The position numbers were made by a program, and so were the translations under genes. The notes under the pieces are model-generated. The model had not been told where the DNA came from. It did no database searches and saw only the letters and a program-made list of their open reading frames with translations. A stretch of 64,000 nt of DNA from Viscum album (taxonomy: Eukaryota > Streptophyta > Magnoliopsida > Santalales > Viscaceae): contig OY728160.1 in NCBI GenBank assembly GCA_963277665.1, forward strand, positions 45,368,605-45,432,604, read 5' to 3'. Shown here piece by piece: positions 35,471 through 50,660 of the stretch. Position 1 is the first letter of the stretch; each line of letters begins with the position of its first letter.

Positions 35471-38400
35471 TAACTAGAATAAAGAGAAAATTATGGATGT
35501 GTAATTTTAAAATACTGAACACATAAATTGTAATCCACTAACATTAAAGGAATTACTCACAAATGGAATATACTCTTTAGGCTATGGGTTTCTTGTGATT
35601 CAATAAATGTAATATATGATATATTTCCTAACATAAAATTGTATATGAGTCTTTTGATCCATTAATAATGGTACATAATTATCTTATTAATTTAAAAAAT
35701 CACATTCCCTTGGAATTTAAACAAGAGGTGCCACAAGTCAAATTTTTGTGTGCCGGTTCCAGATCGAGACTACCTTAATAAGTCATTTTCGAGGTTTTTA
35801 ACTGAAATTACATCTATGCTAGATACACATTAAGTTGTAGTATACACAGGGTTGTATTAACTTGGAAACCAGTTACCCTATACTTTTAAAAATAATTAAT
35901 TTCTTTTTTGTGAGTATTCTTATCTATGTGAATATTACTCAAGTTTTCCAATCATAATCCTAAAAATAAAATTACATTTCTATGATAAAAACTATGACAT
36001 CCGTTTTTTAATATACATTATTTTATTATTTTTTTACATAATGTTACACATGATACAATTCCAAATTATCCAAAATTATAGTGTAATTTTCTATTAGTTA
36101 CATGACAAAACAACTTGATACATGGATGTGCCAACATTTTAAACACATAATTAACATGCTTCTAATATTGCATAGCTTTTAAAACTACTTAACATGACTT
36201 AGAGTGAATACATAAGAAATAGGTGATGTGTAAAGAATATTAAGGGAATAAAAATTATAAAAACTTGAATTTATCACATTTTAGACAATAGGTATTTCAA
36301 TGGTTCATAAAATAGGTGACAATATTAATCATTAAAAATGTATCTTGACACAACATGATATCATAATGGAAACATGGAAATGATGAAAAAAATAATGCGT
36401 CGAATCATAAGAATACGTCAAGGATAACAAACATGAAATCATATAATAGTGTTCTTTGGATAACCTCCCATGAAAAATTCAAGGAATAATATTGGATTGA
36501 AATATTTCTCCATAAATTGGAGCATTATTTGGGGATACCTATCATAATCGTATCATTTACCTACATTAAGGTTCCATATAGATCATATAACATAAAAAGG
36601 TATTTAATCACTATTAACCCAATGATTTAGAAGTCTAAGATACTTTTATGGGTGTTCCCAATAATATATGTAAATTTAAACATTGGTTAATACCTTTGAG
36701 ATGAAATGGGAACTATAATTCACTACACAATCATTTAACATGAATGATTAGAGTAAAATATTTTGTAGCATAACAGTAGTGCTAAAGGATTCATAATATT
36801 TTTCAATGATACTAAATGGGGTAACTCATAATTTTGATATAAAATGGGTAGAATGACTGATTTGGGAAAACATATCAAAACATTATTAACTGAAAATAAA
36901 AAGGAATAATGTAACTAATTTACATTAATAAATAGGAGAATGAGATGACCCAATAAATGGAAAGGGTGTTTCTAAAAGCATGGGAGGAGCTTCCTGGGAA
37001 ATTGGGGGAACCATGAGGAGTATATAAAGAGGAATGTGAATAGTTATTCTTTATTCCATGTTTTTCTGTGACGTGAAATGGTATTATGGGTGGTTTATAA
37101 AGGAAAATTAAGAGTTGTTCTTTATTGTATCCTAAACGTAGGTTTTTGAATCTATACAAAAATATAAAAAAACCCATCCCATTTGTTTATACCTTTTATT
37201 CATCAAAAGAGTAAAAGTTTTAATTATTTTAGAATTCCATAAACTAAATTCATTAAAATATTACCCTTGATGATTTGGAAGAATGTAATACTCTTAAATT
37301 AATTATATTTAAAAATTAATATATAATCTATGATTTGGGGGATTTATAAATGATTTTTGATATTATTAAAATTAACTCAAAAAGAAACTATTTTATAGTG
37401 GAAACATTATTTTGGTAGATTATTCACATAATAATTTTTATTGTATTGTTTTTTTCTTTTCTGATTTTATAAGAAATAAAATATGGTTATACTGTATTTA
37501 ATTATTACAAAAAATAAGATAGTCTCATAAAATTATGGGAAATTCAAAATTGGATAATTTCAATGTGGTAAATCCAAAAAAAATTATTTTCATTATCAAA
37601 ATAATTACATAAATATGATAAATTTTACTTTTAAATAAATATCATATTTTAATAAAAAAAATACTAGTATTTTATAATAAAATTTCTCTCGCTCTTATAA
37701 AAATTATCATAGACTTTGTAACATAATATTTTAAAAAAAATATTATATAAATATAATATTTCATTAAAATATCTATTATTTTAAAAATCATGAATTATTC
37801 AGATGTAATATAGTTATTGAAATTTATTATTACACAAAAAATATAGTTCTTGTTTTATCATATTGAAATATTATATTTATCAAACATGTTTTTTAATCAA
37901 ATATAATAAACTTTCAATGAGGGATATATAGAACTACATTTTCATATAAAATAAAATATACATATTCATGATATTATTGTAGAGATAAATATCACATTAT
38001 AGAACCAAAAAACTCTCTCTGTGTAAGGTGTATGATGCTATTATTTTGTTAGGGTGGTTTGACGAATATGGTTAAGTTTGTGATATAAATAAGTTTGAAT
38101 TTATCACATACATGGATTCCTAGATGATTTGTTTTTTAAATATAATCCTGGCCTTTTTCAAGTTAATATCCTAGAGATTTTATCCCCCTAAAAATCTTTT
38201 AATAATGTTCTTCATATGGTATGATCCTACTATTCGGCGCCATCTCTTTTTCTTCTATATCAATGGACTTTATCATTACCCTAAATATATATTAATTATA
38301 TGATTCCAATTAAAAAACAATATTATCAATGGTTGTGATTCATAACTATCTTTTAATTCTAATAGGATATAATATTCTAAAATAACCAATGTGATGATTG

Positions 38401-38484
38401 TGTTTTCTATAAAATCATTACTTAATGATGAATATATTCATTCTATTAGACAAAATTTCATTTATAAAGGTTCAATTCATTACA
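35471..38484 (-). repeat. LTR copy C, 5' LTR of the decayed gypsy element
   Basis: Collinear with copy B and, more weakly, copy A. The right edge is placed at 38484 (CAATTCATTACA), by alignment with the end of copy B at 31016. The left edge is near the gag start and is not sharply visible; no convincing primer binding site was found. The 85-codon minus-strand frame at 36920-37177 is by chance, as copy B has no matching frame. Confidence 0.55.
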
Positions 38485-38489
38485 TACAT

Positions 38490-40780
38490 AGTCACTGTCA
38501 ACCAACTACTACAAGTGGTGGGGAAATGAACGTAGAACCAATTATCCTTTCCATTAAACAATTATGGAAGAAAAATAATAATAAATAATCCCATAATTTA
38601 TCGTAATAATATGAAATATATATATAAACTACTTCCATCTATCCTAGTGCTATCTGGTATGCCACCATGTGTATGATCATGCATCCCATTATCACATGAG
38701 TAAAATATTATATCAAACCCAATATTTCTTCCTTTATGTCATTAATCATCAGTCATCTCTTGATACAATCACATTAAATTTCAAGGATCAGATCCATATA
38801 AAATATATAAGGTAGAAAACAATTGACAGAGTCAATTAATCATATATTCCTAAGAAATAATGAATCTAACCACACATAAAAATCTAATCTCTTGACCCCA
38901 AATGTATATATTTATTAAAAATATATCAACATATTTTCTTAGGTATTAAATATATCAAAATATGATAACAATGTTAGTATAAGGATTTGGAAATTAAATG
39001 ATGTAAATTATTTATACATGATCTTTATCATACAATTAAATTAAAAAACATCAAGGGAGAACAATTCAATTAATGAGAATATTTATAATTTTCAAGAAAA
39101 ATCATTTCCATATTCATGTTTGGTTAAAAATTCCATTAACCTTTGAAAGTAAAATTTTAACTAAACATAAATAAGGAATAATTTGATTTCCATGAAATTA
39201 TAGGAATCAAATGATTCAATAAACATTCCACATTAACTTTTTATACAGCTACAATACCACCTTTACATTCATAATTGTTTCCATCATATCAAAATGAAAA
39301 ATACAAGTATCTTAAACATGTTAAAAATAGAATAAACATAGATAGAACACTATAATGTACAATAAGAGGCAAACAATTATCCTGATTGAAGCATATATGA
39401 TCACTGCAACCATAAATTATTTCTTTTCTTATTTATGTTATATTCATTGTTAATGTAATTCCACTGACACAGAAAGAGATAAAGCATGATTAATTTTTTA
39501 TTAAAAATAATAAAAAAAGAGTTTAAATTAATCCTTTGCCCTAATAATTTCATTTTTTCCTCAAAAGAGCAATGAACAATAAAATGGATATTCACTATCC
39601 TCTCCCAAAAGGAATAAATAGGTCTATAAGGATGTCATTCCACAAATGTTCCAAAAGTCATCAATATAACTCCATGATCGGGAAAGATATAAACAATAAA
39701 AAACTAAAATATAGAATGGGATCAATAAGTACTATTATAGAAGAAACAAAAAGGAATATAGTGAAAACTCAACTTTGATCATTAAAGGTATAAAATGGGA
39801 TATGTGGACCAATCCCTTCATATGTACTTCTGAATGCCTTGAGATAGCTCCTTTTTTCGCCTACGGATGGGAGAAAATTAGTGGATTTTGGAAAACACAA
39901 GATAGTAAGACGATTTATAGGATTTTTAAATATAGAATTTAATGGTATGAATGGATCATTTACTTCATGAATATCTTGAGTTTAAGTCTGTCCAAAAAAT
40001 TCCCCACTGATATCCATCAATAATTGGATTAATTCTCTTTGTGAGACATGTTTTTAGACTTTGGATTTTAGAAATTGATTCACCAAAGTAGATCACCCAC
40101 ACATTCCCTTCATGTAAAAATGGTTAACATCATAAATCACACAAAGATAATTTCCATTCACATGTTTCACATCCCTATTCAATCCATAATTCAAACTATC
40201 ACATCATGAATTTGTAGTTCACATTTTCGATATCTTCTTTTTCCAAATTATAGATATCTAGCTCCATTTATCATAATCTCTGATTCCTCTAAGAACTAAA
40301 TACCATGAGAATATAAAAATTAATGGGGTAAAATTATCAAGTACCTTACATGATCATAAAAAATTTAATAGATAATCTATGGCATGGTTGAATTCAAGCA
40401 TGGCCATAAATAGGTCCCACATAATGTGTGAAGATAAAAAAAATTGTATGTTCCTTCTCTGAATTTATGTTTTCATCCATATAGGTATTGTTATGTAATT
40501 CATAGTAGTATATTGTGTGTCAAAGATAAGATTATTTTTATCAATTATTGGATGAAATTTTGAAAGACAATAACTAGTGAATAATACCATGTTATCAGTG
40601 GTGTATCGATTTTTAGGAAATTTCATGTTGTATTAGAGAAAAAAGTCTTATTTATTATATTCATGAATTTTTTATGATGGATAATATTATTATATTTAAT
40701 AGTGTATGTGTTCTAAACATTTATGGCATGAAATAAAATGCATGGAAGACCCCAATTACTCACCATCATTTATCAATTGG
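38490..40780. other. Unassigned A+T-rich sequence
   Basis: About 2.3 kb with only short chance frames of 60-70 codons. No domain, repeat partner or transposon end was recognised on either strand. Confidence 0.4.
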
Positions 40781-43060
40781 CCTTGAAGTTGTAGATATGG
40801 TTTTAAATGGTTCCATTTATTGACCAAATACATAAAATAGAATTCATTGATAAATTAGAGAAAGAAACTAATGTGAATGAAGGAAGTAAAATTATCATTT
40901 TACTATATTATTATGTATACACTATGATTATGGTAATAAAAATTATTAAGGAAATATGGGAAAACAATGGATGTATCATTGAAAGAAAAGTAAAGGTTAA
41001 ATAAATTAAACAAAAAAATCTAGATTAATAAAGTTAAATTTTTCAAAAAAATTTAAGATGATAATATTTATGAAATCATTATAATATTTAATGAAATTTT
41101 ATGTAACAATAGAGGAATTGGTTAGAGACAAATATCTTATAATATTTTCAACATGTTGATGCGAAACTATGTCAATTTATTTTATCCTACGATTTCAGAT
41201 CAGGAATAATGAAGGATATTTTCCTAGATGAGATAAAAAATATTATAGTTACATTTAAAAGGATAATGGAAATAGTTTTTAAATTGAAATCCAAATATTG
41301 AATAGAATTTGGATCTATGATAATGTATAATCTCAAGGATGAAGTGGTTAATTAACAAATTTCATCTAAAAGTGATGCTAATAATGATATAGACCAAAAC
41401 AGAATCATGTAACTTATAAAAAAGAAATACACGAAATTAACAGTTATTTACTAAGGGATTATACATCACAAATACTCTATTTTTTGTTATATGGGGAGTC
41501 ATTCCATTAATTTTCCAATTAAGAAGGGTAGAGTTTTTGATGTTTATGATAAGGAGACTCAAAATAAGAGATGGATATTGTTCATAAAGAAACCTAAAAT
41601 CAATTTACTATAAGATGAGGTTTTTTAGAAGAAATTGAATGAAATTTTTAATTAATTAAATAATTAGAGAATATCCTTCCTATATTACAATATGATGATG
41701 ATGATACTAATAAGTTTACAAATTCCATGGATCATGTAGTGAAACAAGATTCATATTTATTAATTGAAGGTAAATACGATGGAATATCCTATAGAAAATA
41801 TATGTTGGAAAACAATTTGAAGCATATCTTCCATAAAATGTCAATACCAATAATGAAATTATTATTTTCAGCAAGATAGATTAATAGAGTGATATGATTC
41901 ATGATGATTTTACCAAAATTGGGCCTGCACATATTAGGGAAACTAAAAGAAATCAAATATAAATATTGTTTAATATTACAATACTATGAATACCGTTAAT
42001 TAGAAAGGATAGATGAATGGATAATATATCCATAAGACTAAATAAAATTATTTAGAATATGAAAAGGAATTGATAATGTTTTCTGGGTATTATGATTGAT
42101 CCATAGATATCAAGTCCATGTCATAAAAGTCTAATAAAATTGAAATTGAAAGGATTATCAAAAAATATAATCTGACATGTCTGAATTTAAATCAACTTTC
42201 TCTAACCATATTTGTTTATACTCAAAACCTTATAATTTATTGGTTAAGAAAAATTGATGGTATATCATCATCATCATCTAATGGTGAGAAGAGGAAAAAA
42301 TGAGATAAAACAAAACAAAGGAAATAATAAATTTCCATCAATAGTATTCCAATCCAATAAAAATTACAAAAATTACTCATATATTTATATATGAACTTGG
42401 TTTATAATATTTGGTTATAACTAAGGTTTTTTCTAAACATATATTTTCCATGATGAAAAAAAATTCTTTTAATTTAAAGATTTTATAAGGAAATGGGATC
42501 TAGTTACAAGGATAATAGAAAATAATCATGCAGAAGGAAATTTAAGAATGTTACTCCCCAAATTGTACAATATAACAGGTTATATTGTGGGAGTTATTAT
42601 TTACATGACTTCATATCATAGGGAGGAACATCAGATACCCTTGGGTTATATCATAGAAGTTTTATTTTATCCCATTTATAGGGTGCTCTAATTAGTATCT
42701 GTAATATGGGTGTAAATACCCATATTAATTCAAAGAATCATTCCCTATACTCAATAATGCATTGTTGTAGGAAGAAAATCTTGAGTCCCACATGGAGTGA
42801 TGGTGTGCTCTTAATGATTTTAATAAATCATTTTTCAAACCCTGAAATAGAATATTTTATTTACATAATGTTTGAATGCCTATTAATAAAATTTTATATG
42901 GTTTACTCCCAAAACCAGACAATATCATTGGATAAATATTACATGACCTTTTTCATAAAAAATAGCATTAAAATAGAGAAAGTAAAATTATTGAAGAACT
43001 ACGAACAAATTTTTTTCCTTATTAAAGGATCTTTAATGTATATAATTAGAGAAATGTGAT
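40781..43060 (+). pseudogene. Possible very decayed retroelement coding region, not recognised
   Basis: Plus-strand frames of 65 codons (40807-41004) and 117 codons (42706-43059) occur, and the stretch between reads as protein-like in places. Near 41475-41510 one frame reads FCYMGSHSINFPIKKGR, which could be a zinc knuckle that lost one Cys. On the minus strand CCCTATAAATGGG at about 42686-42674 resembles an LTR TATA box. These hints do not agree on a strand, so no function is assigned. Confidence 0.2.
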
Positions 43061-44559
43061 GGGCCCTATAAAATGGATTATCACCATATTTTTATGAGGA
43101 CACACAACTTTGTATGAACATTTATGATCCTGATGGATGAGTAGAGACATTCCAAAATCATAGTTCATCAAGATTAATTTTTTTGGATTAATGAATAATG
43201 AATAAAGTAAACATAATTATAGAGAAATTCAATATATATAAGGTTTTAGGCATAATATCTTGATCCTAATCCAATTGTGTGATGATGGAAATTATGAGAT
43301 ATTCTAGAAAAGTCAATTGTTGTTAAAATAATTGTGGATTTTTTTAATAATAATAATATGTTGGTGAAAATGTAGAAACCTATTATATATTTTTTTATTC
43401 AAATAAATCATTCTATATGGGAGACAAATATGAAAAAGGACATTTCCATAAGAACATGGAAATATTTAACAAAGGATTCTAAGTAGAATCAAACATCATA
43501 ACATTTTATGGGACCCTCCCAAATATAAATTGGAAAGAGAGAGGGTCTGTGAAATGTTAAAAAGGTTATGATGGTTTAATATACACACAAAAGAGTCTAT
43601 ATTTTATCATCAAGACCACTTACTCTAATTAATTAAAATCTAAATTGTTCTATGAGGAATCCATCATTCATATGTTACTTGTATTTTATTACATTAAAAA
43701 ATTAATTCACCCAAATTATTATTGTCATTTTTATTAATATAGAATTTAAATTTATTAACATGAATAAATTTATTACATAACAAGTTATGAAAATTTTTAA
43801 ATTGTACATATTTAATATGATAATAGACTATAGAAGGTAATTTACATGGAAATAATTTGGGAATTATTTAGAAAATCTTGTTATTTCACATCAATATAGT
43901 CCTTCCTACAATACAAAACATACTGTAATTTTTCATAGAAGATATTAGTTATTTGTATAGATAGGAAACACTATGTTGGATAAGCATAATATGTCTATTT
44001 TTTTTATATAAAAATTGTTTTTATGGTTTTAGATTTTAACAATATGTGCATTAGGATAATTGAGGTAAAAAATTATTCTTATTGTATGTCATTATGAAGA
44101 AATCCAACTATTAAGTATATAAATGTGTTTTTAATTCCATCATTAATAAATATTAACTGCATAAATCTAATATGTTTAATGAAAATAATATAAATTAATT
44201 TTCATTGTTTTTATTTCAAAATGGATGTGAAAAAAATTGATGGAACAAATGGCATTATAATATTTCTGAAAATTTTGATTTTAAAATAATTGAAACTAAT
44301 CCTAAAAAAAGGATGAATTGGTTAGTATAGTATATATCCTTTCATAATATATCAATGAGAATTATTTTAATAAAAAATCAATGGTAAAAACATAAAATAA
44401 TGAAATTTTTGAAATTGTTGAATTGCAATAAATTTCTTTTTAGGGCACAGGGATTCAATGTATATATTTTTTAAATAAATACATTTTTAGGTAGCCAGTT
44501 CCATACACAACACTGATGTAAAATAAATAGATATATGTTTATAATGGTAATATATAAAT
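43061..44559. other. Unassigned A+T-rich sequence
   Basis: No gene or repeat is supported. Many poly-A and poly-T runs are present. Confidence 0.4.
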
Positions 44560-45620
44560 ATTAAATATAAATATTTAAATATATCTAATTAATTAGTTGT
44601 AATTAAAAGGAGTACCAAGATTTTGAAATATTTTTAAAATGATAATGAACAATAGTTTTAATTTTATTGAACTTTAATTAGTATACCTAAAACTAGAAAG
44701 AATGTTTTTTTATGATATCAAACCAAATTTTCCAAATATATTATTTAGTTTCATGAAAAGAAGTATTTTATGACTATATAATAATAAAATATATTGACAA
44801 TTTTAATAATTTATTACCAATAAATTAACTACTAATATAGAAAATGAAACTAAAGTGTAGTATCTATTTTAAAAAAAATTCAATATAAACAATATCCACT
44901 ATATTATGGGATTTTAATTAAACATTTAGTTCTCAAATTTTTGAAATTTCATTTCAAAAGAATGACATCATTCCTGGATTAATAAAAAAAAACAAAACCT
45001 TAGTGTTATTTTTTGTTATATTTTTTGGACCTTTTATTTTTATTATAATTGTGAAAAATACCATTTTTTACAAATAACATGGCCTCCGGAGATTATTAGT
45101 ATATAAGTATGAAATGAAAATTTATTCAACCATTTATGTGAACAAAATTTTATTTTATAAGTTTATTTAAAAATATAAAATTCCTAGTTTTTATTTTAAT
45201 CTCTATATTTAACATTTTTGTGTTATTAGGATATTATTCAAAAGATTATTTTTAATAGATTATAAAATTTTAATTTTTAAATTTTTTATCACTTTTGAAA
45301 CATTATTCTGATACAATAATGTAATATTATGAATAATTAGTTCTAAATTATATAATAAAGACCATTATAGTATTTTATTAAAAAACTACATAAGTTAAAA
45401 CTAGTTATTACATGAAAACAAAATTTTAACAAGTGAGCATCCTTAGAGGTAAATGACCTTAATTATTTTAAACATGTTTCTATATGTGTGGTGGATGTGT
45501 TTAATGAAATATTATATCCTTATACACATGAGTTAGAAATTTTTTTGAAATGTTTCTTAAGAGTGAGATCACCTTATATTTTTTTCTTTTTACAAAAGAG
45601 AGACTCCCTTTAGCTTATAT
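44560..45620. repeat. Weak repeat copy G (pairs with 49600-50660)
   Basis: Two ordered blocks match copy H: 45048-45090 (GAAAAATACCATTTTTTAC... then AATAACATGG) with 50075-50112, and 45470-45510 (AAACATGTTTCTATATG, GGTGGATGTG) with 50495-50530. The spacing between the blocks is almost the same in both copies, about 420 bp. This could be a pair of very old LTRs; direction and edges are unknown. Confidence 0.35.
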
Positions 45621-48600
45621 GAGGGGAACTCATCACCTTAATTCACTACTCATAAAACCTATTATTTTAGACCAAAAAACCACCCATAAATATCTTCCAC
45701 ACTCCTAGACACCTTATTGAGGTTATGGGTTTCTCAAAATACCAACTCTAAAATTTTCACTCTACTACAAAGAGAAGATAATCATGGAAGTGAGGTATAT
45801 GTTTTTAACCACACATTATATTTTTCTTGTCTTTATGTTATTTGTTTCCTCCAAAACATTTATTTCAGTATAATAAAATTATAACAGCAGTATCATTATT
45901 ATTCTTGTATATTCTTATTATGATTCTACAAGAATTATCTACTCACCCATTTTCTATTATGAAAATATAAAATATGAATCTACCATTGTGAGGGTTGTAT
46001 TCTACACAAATAAGAATATTATTTTCTAATTTAAATCCAAACATGGATAGTTTTAGTTTTTATTTCATGAATATATATAATATATATCATTATTATATTT
46101 CATTAATATATTTATTTTTTTATAAAAAAATAATTATTGACAATTATAATGTAATATATCAATATCGGTAAATAACCCAAAACTAATTCATTGCCATTTT
46201 TTCATGAAATGTAACTAAAATAACCATTTAATTTTATTTTTACATTTTATGAATTTAAATAAACATTAATTCTAGTATCATTAAATGATTTCAAATTATG
46301 ATAATTGGTAATAAAATCACTACAAACACCACTAATCTATACCTACTTCAAAACATTCAAGATATTAACACCTAATGTTGAAATGTGACTACAATAATAT
46401 AATACATGAGTTGAATTGTTATTAATGAAGAGTTTTAAAAGGAATTTATGAAAAATAGGTTTTAAAAAATTAGTTTTGTTTTTTATCTTTATAATACATT
46501 TGGTTAAGGAACTTAATTTGGAACACATGTAAAGGTAAAAGTTTGGAAACTAAAAATACATTAACTGAGTTATACAATTTCATATTGAACAATAAATATC
46601 CATTAAATTACATTTTAATTTATTTTTTTTGTTATTTCTTGTGAAAAATATATTTTTGTTCCAAAATATTTCCATGAAATTTTTAATTTTTATTTATTTT
46701 TATAGAAAATATAATTTTCTATTAAAAGAAACTTGTAACTATGAATTTTACAATGATGAATGAAAAATGTTTTGTAAAATAAATTTTCAGGATTTAGATT
46801 CAAATATATTAAACTAATATATCCTTAATGGTGTTTTGTTTTATTTTTATCAGAATATTTTCATTTTAATGTGTAACATTTAGGTGAATATGTTCTGGAA
46901 TGATTTTATTTTACTTAATTATATTTTTTATGATATTTCATTTGGTAATTTTATATGACCCATCCTTCATTCTGTGGGTTATTTTAAAACAAGATGATTT
47001 TTTCTAAGTGTCACCCAAATGTATAGATTATGAGATAAGTGTGACCAATATCTCCCTCTAACAAATGGGTAATGTCTTATATCTCATAAGATAGAGATGT
47101 TTTGTAAATAGTTTAGTGAGTTGATAGGTTCACATAGGGTGTGACCGATGGTGTTCATATCTACTCAAAAATCAATATTTGAATAGTTTAGTGGTTAGTT
47201 ATGTTCAAAAAGAATTATTATTATAGAATTTATTTATAAAAAAACTTTTATGTTGGAATGGGTTGGCAGTTACCATGTTTATAGAGTTAGAAACCATGTT
47301 TTTATGATTGTGAATGTTACTTCACGATGATCCAAGTCTCATGTTGTATGTTTAATTTTTTATTTTGTCATTTTACATTATAAGAGTAATTATTTGTGAT
47401 TTTATATTAATACTTCATTATTTTGGTAAACACATATTAATTTCGTTCTTATAAATATGAAAATTTTCGTTATTCATTCTTTTCCATATTTTTTTTGTTT
47501 CAACCATTATGTAATTTAGAAGGAAATACCTTAATATGAATTTGAGGCCACCCCTTCTTATTGTTTCCCATCCAATATATTTTAATATGATAATTTCTCA
47601 TTGAATTTCTAAAAGTGTAGTTATTTTGTTAACAAATGTATTTACGATGAAAAATAATTTTTTTTATATTTCTAGTATATCAGAGAAAACCCATTAGGAC
47701 TTTAGATTGTGAAACTATTTATGGGACATAATATTTTAACCATGGTATCAATGAATTATTTTCATATATTTAACTTTGATCACATCATTTGGTATCAGAT
47801 ATACATTTATTTATTCTGGAAAAATATTTAAGAGAAGTTGGTGAAACCCCAAGTAGAAATTATAAGAGAGATATATAATTATAGGTTCACATTTTTAATA
47901 TTCACAAATACGAGAGTATATGGGGTTCCGTAGAAATAAATCGTAATCCAGATATTATAAGTCTATATTAGATCTAGATTAGATGTACATAGGGGTAATA
48001 ACGTAGACAATGGTGTGTTGGCTATTAACTTAACCATCACCTGGTGAAAAAAGATATATAACTACACATATTGTATGAAACTCCTTAAGAAATTATTTGG
48101 TTGATAATATTCTCTTTACAACCCTCTATATAGGTTTTATTTGATACATAATTTAATATATTTGTTTAGGAAATGTATACTAACCCAAATTATTGTATCC
48201 AAGTTTAAACAAGAACATTTATATATTAAACTAAATGAACTATAGGAAAAACTTATAATATAATGTAATATGGAATTTCTATGTCTAATTTAACTTTTAT
48301 TACTTTGACAAATCACTCATATTTTTTATATTTTGTCACTCATGTCAACCTTTTTTATTTTACTAATTTTTGTAAATTGAAGGACTCGTGGGTGCGAAGG
48401 ATAGTGTTAAGATTTCCCTAAAGAACAACCTCTCATAATAGGATATATAATGAGAAACCGTTTCATTATTCCATAATATAAATTGAAAACTATGATTAAC
48501 AATTTTTATATCGTCAATGTAACAAAAACACATAATAAGAAATAGAGAGTCTCATAAAGGATCATCTGATGCAGATCATGAAGGAATGAAATGATTAATT

Positions 48601-49599
48601 TGATATATATTAAAAATTTAGAAATATTCCAAAAGTTAATGGACACTATGGGAATATATTGTTCATATAAAGTGGAAGAGTTGGTCATTTAGAATCAAAA
48701 TATTAATGAAAATTTAAGATTTTGATTTACATGATTGATTGAAATAGAGTAGATCTGAGGGTTACATTAATAATTCAATGTAATATATGTGATTACCTTT
48801 TGAATTATACATGTCAATGTCCAAATCCATGATCTAACTAGAATAATGAGCATCAAAAAAATACAAGTCCAAGTGTTTAATGGAATACCTATTAAATATA
48901 TACTCTCTATGTGGATCCTACTTTTTATGTTACATGTATCCTCAAATCTAGAGTTGTATATTCCTTATGGAAATTGATTCTTAGAACCATAGCGTGTATA
49001 AGATGTTTTATAAGAACATAAATTTATCACACCAGTTATTTTATAAACAAAAAATAATCTAATGGAATTTTTATTATAATTTATTTAAATTATTATAAGA
49101 CTATACCTTGTTGAAATCATATCATCCTTCAAATAGAGAAATTGAATATGATTTTAGTGATGGATTTCTACGACCCAAATAGTGAAAAAATTATCCATGG
49201 TAAGGAAAAATGATTTATTAATAACCCATGATATTCTATTAATGAGAGACTAGATATTGAATATATTTAGATTATTGAACCAAATAGTAGAGGAAAACCG
49301 AGTATAAGAGTTATTCTTATTTAGAAGAGATATAGATGTTTTAATGATTGTATGGTTAATATGACTCAGGAAATTTTATCTGAATATATATTTATATATA
49401 ACCTTATATAACATCATTATTAATTAAAAATTAAAACATTGAGGAATAAATTTGTCTATGGGGGAAAATTTAGGGCCTAATGGTTCACTATTTGTTTTCC
49501 ATAAATAAAAAATATTCGATAGCTTTCTCGATATAGAACAGTGAATAAAAAAGAATTTTGTGATATATATATATGTAAAATATAAATATTAAATATAAC
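45621..49599. other. Unassigned A+T-rich sequence between repeats G and H
   Basis: About 4 kb without a supported gene. Frames of 60-61 codons at 46343-46528 and 48506-48688 (minus) are chance in A+T-rich DNA. If G and H are LTRs this would be their internal region, but no gag or pol motif could be read. Confidence 0.35.
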
Positions 49600-50660
49600 C
49601 ACTAAAACATACCAATTTAATTGTATTGTATTTATAATATTAACCACATTATGAAATTTGGGTAAAATAAAAATAAGTGCTAGTTTTAATAATAACAAAA
49701 CTCATTTATTGTAAATTAAATAACCAAGAATGTCATATTATGATTAAAATATATTTTCCCAAAACATGTGTTCTATTTAAGAAAATAATTTGATAATAAT
49801 TAAAGTATAAAAAAATTTATTTATAATTTTATTTATATATTAACAATAAATTATTTATTAAATGATAGAAAATAATAATAATTTAAAGTCAACATTTAAC
49901 AAATATTGTTTGAGTATAATTTGATTCCCATTATATAAAGGAATTTTTTAAATACTGAATTATTAAAATGTATATAATATAATTTTAAGATATAAAAATC
50001 ATTTTTTATTGATTATAATAATATAATCCTTATATGAATTTTTTGTATTTTCGTGAAATAGTATAATTTAAGTGAAAATTGGAAAAATACTATTTTTTTA
50101 ATAACATGACCTAATACAATTATTTTTATATTGTAATTAGTTAAAAATTTATTAAAGATACATTATTAAAATAAATTTATTATATATGTGAATTTATAAT
50201 TTTATAATAGTATTATTTATTTATAAACCTATATTTTACATTTTAGAATTGATATTATATCTAAAAAGAATTAATACATTGTAAAAATACTATTTTAAAA
50301 TTATTTATTTTAATTTTTATAAAATTAATAAAACAATATGAATTTAAAATTTAGAATAATTCCTTATATATTATATAATATGGATCATTTTATTTTTATT
50401 CATAAATACATATTATCAAGGTAAAAAATATTTAATATTATGAAGACTAAAAGAGTCAATGTGAGTAATGTAAGAGGTATATGGTATAAAATTATAAAAA
50501 CATGTTTCAATATGAATGGTGAGTGTGTGTCCTAGAATCATCTCATATTATCTATATAATTTATCAATTTCAAAGCCACATTCTTTAAATGTGACTTACC
50601 ATCATTGAAGAAGTATTTAGTATTTTGAAAAATGTCAATCATTTTACCTAATAGATGGTC
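49600..50660. repeat. Weak repeat copy H (pairs with 44560-45620)
   Basis: This is the partner of copy G, based on two ordered blocks about 420 bp apart in each copy. An (AT)n stretch near 49563-49572 lies just before it. Confidence 0.35.

Noticed and set aside
42706..43059. 117-codon plus-strand open frame
   Set aside because: It is long for this A+T-rich region but no motif was recognised and the stretch around it is full of stops; kept only as part of a low-confidence region.
44220..44290. Possible copia gag start (MDVKKIDGTNG) on the plus strand
   Set aside because: Only about five residues resemble the usual FDGTN motif, the expected W..KM does not follow, and no other copia domain is near.
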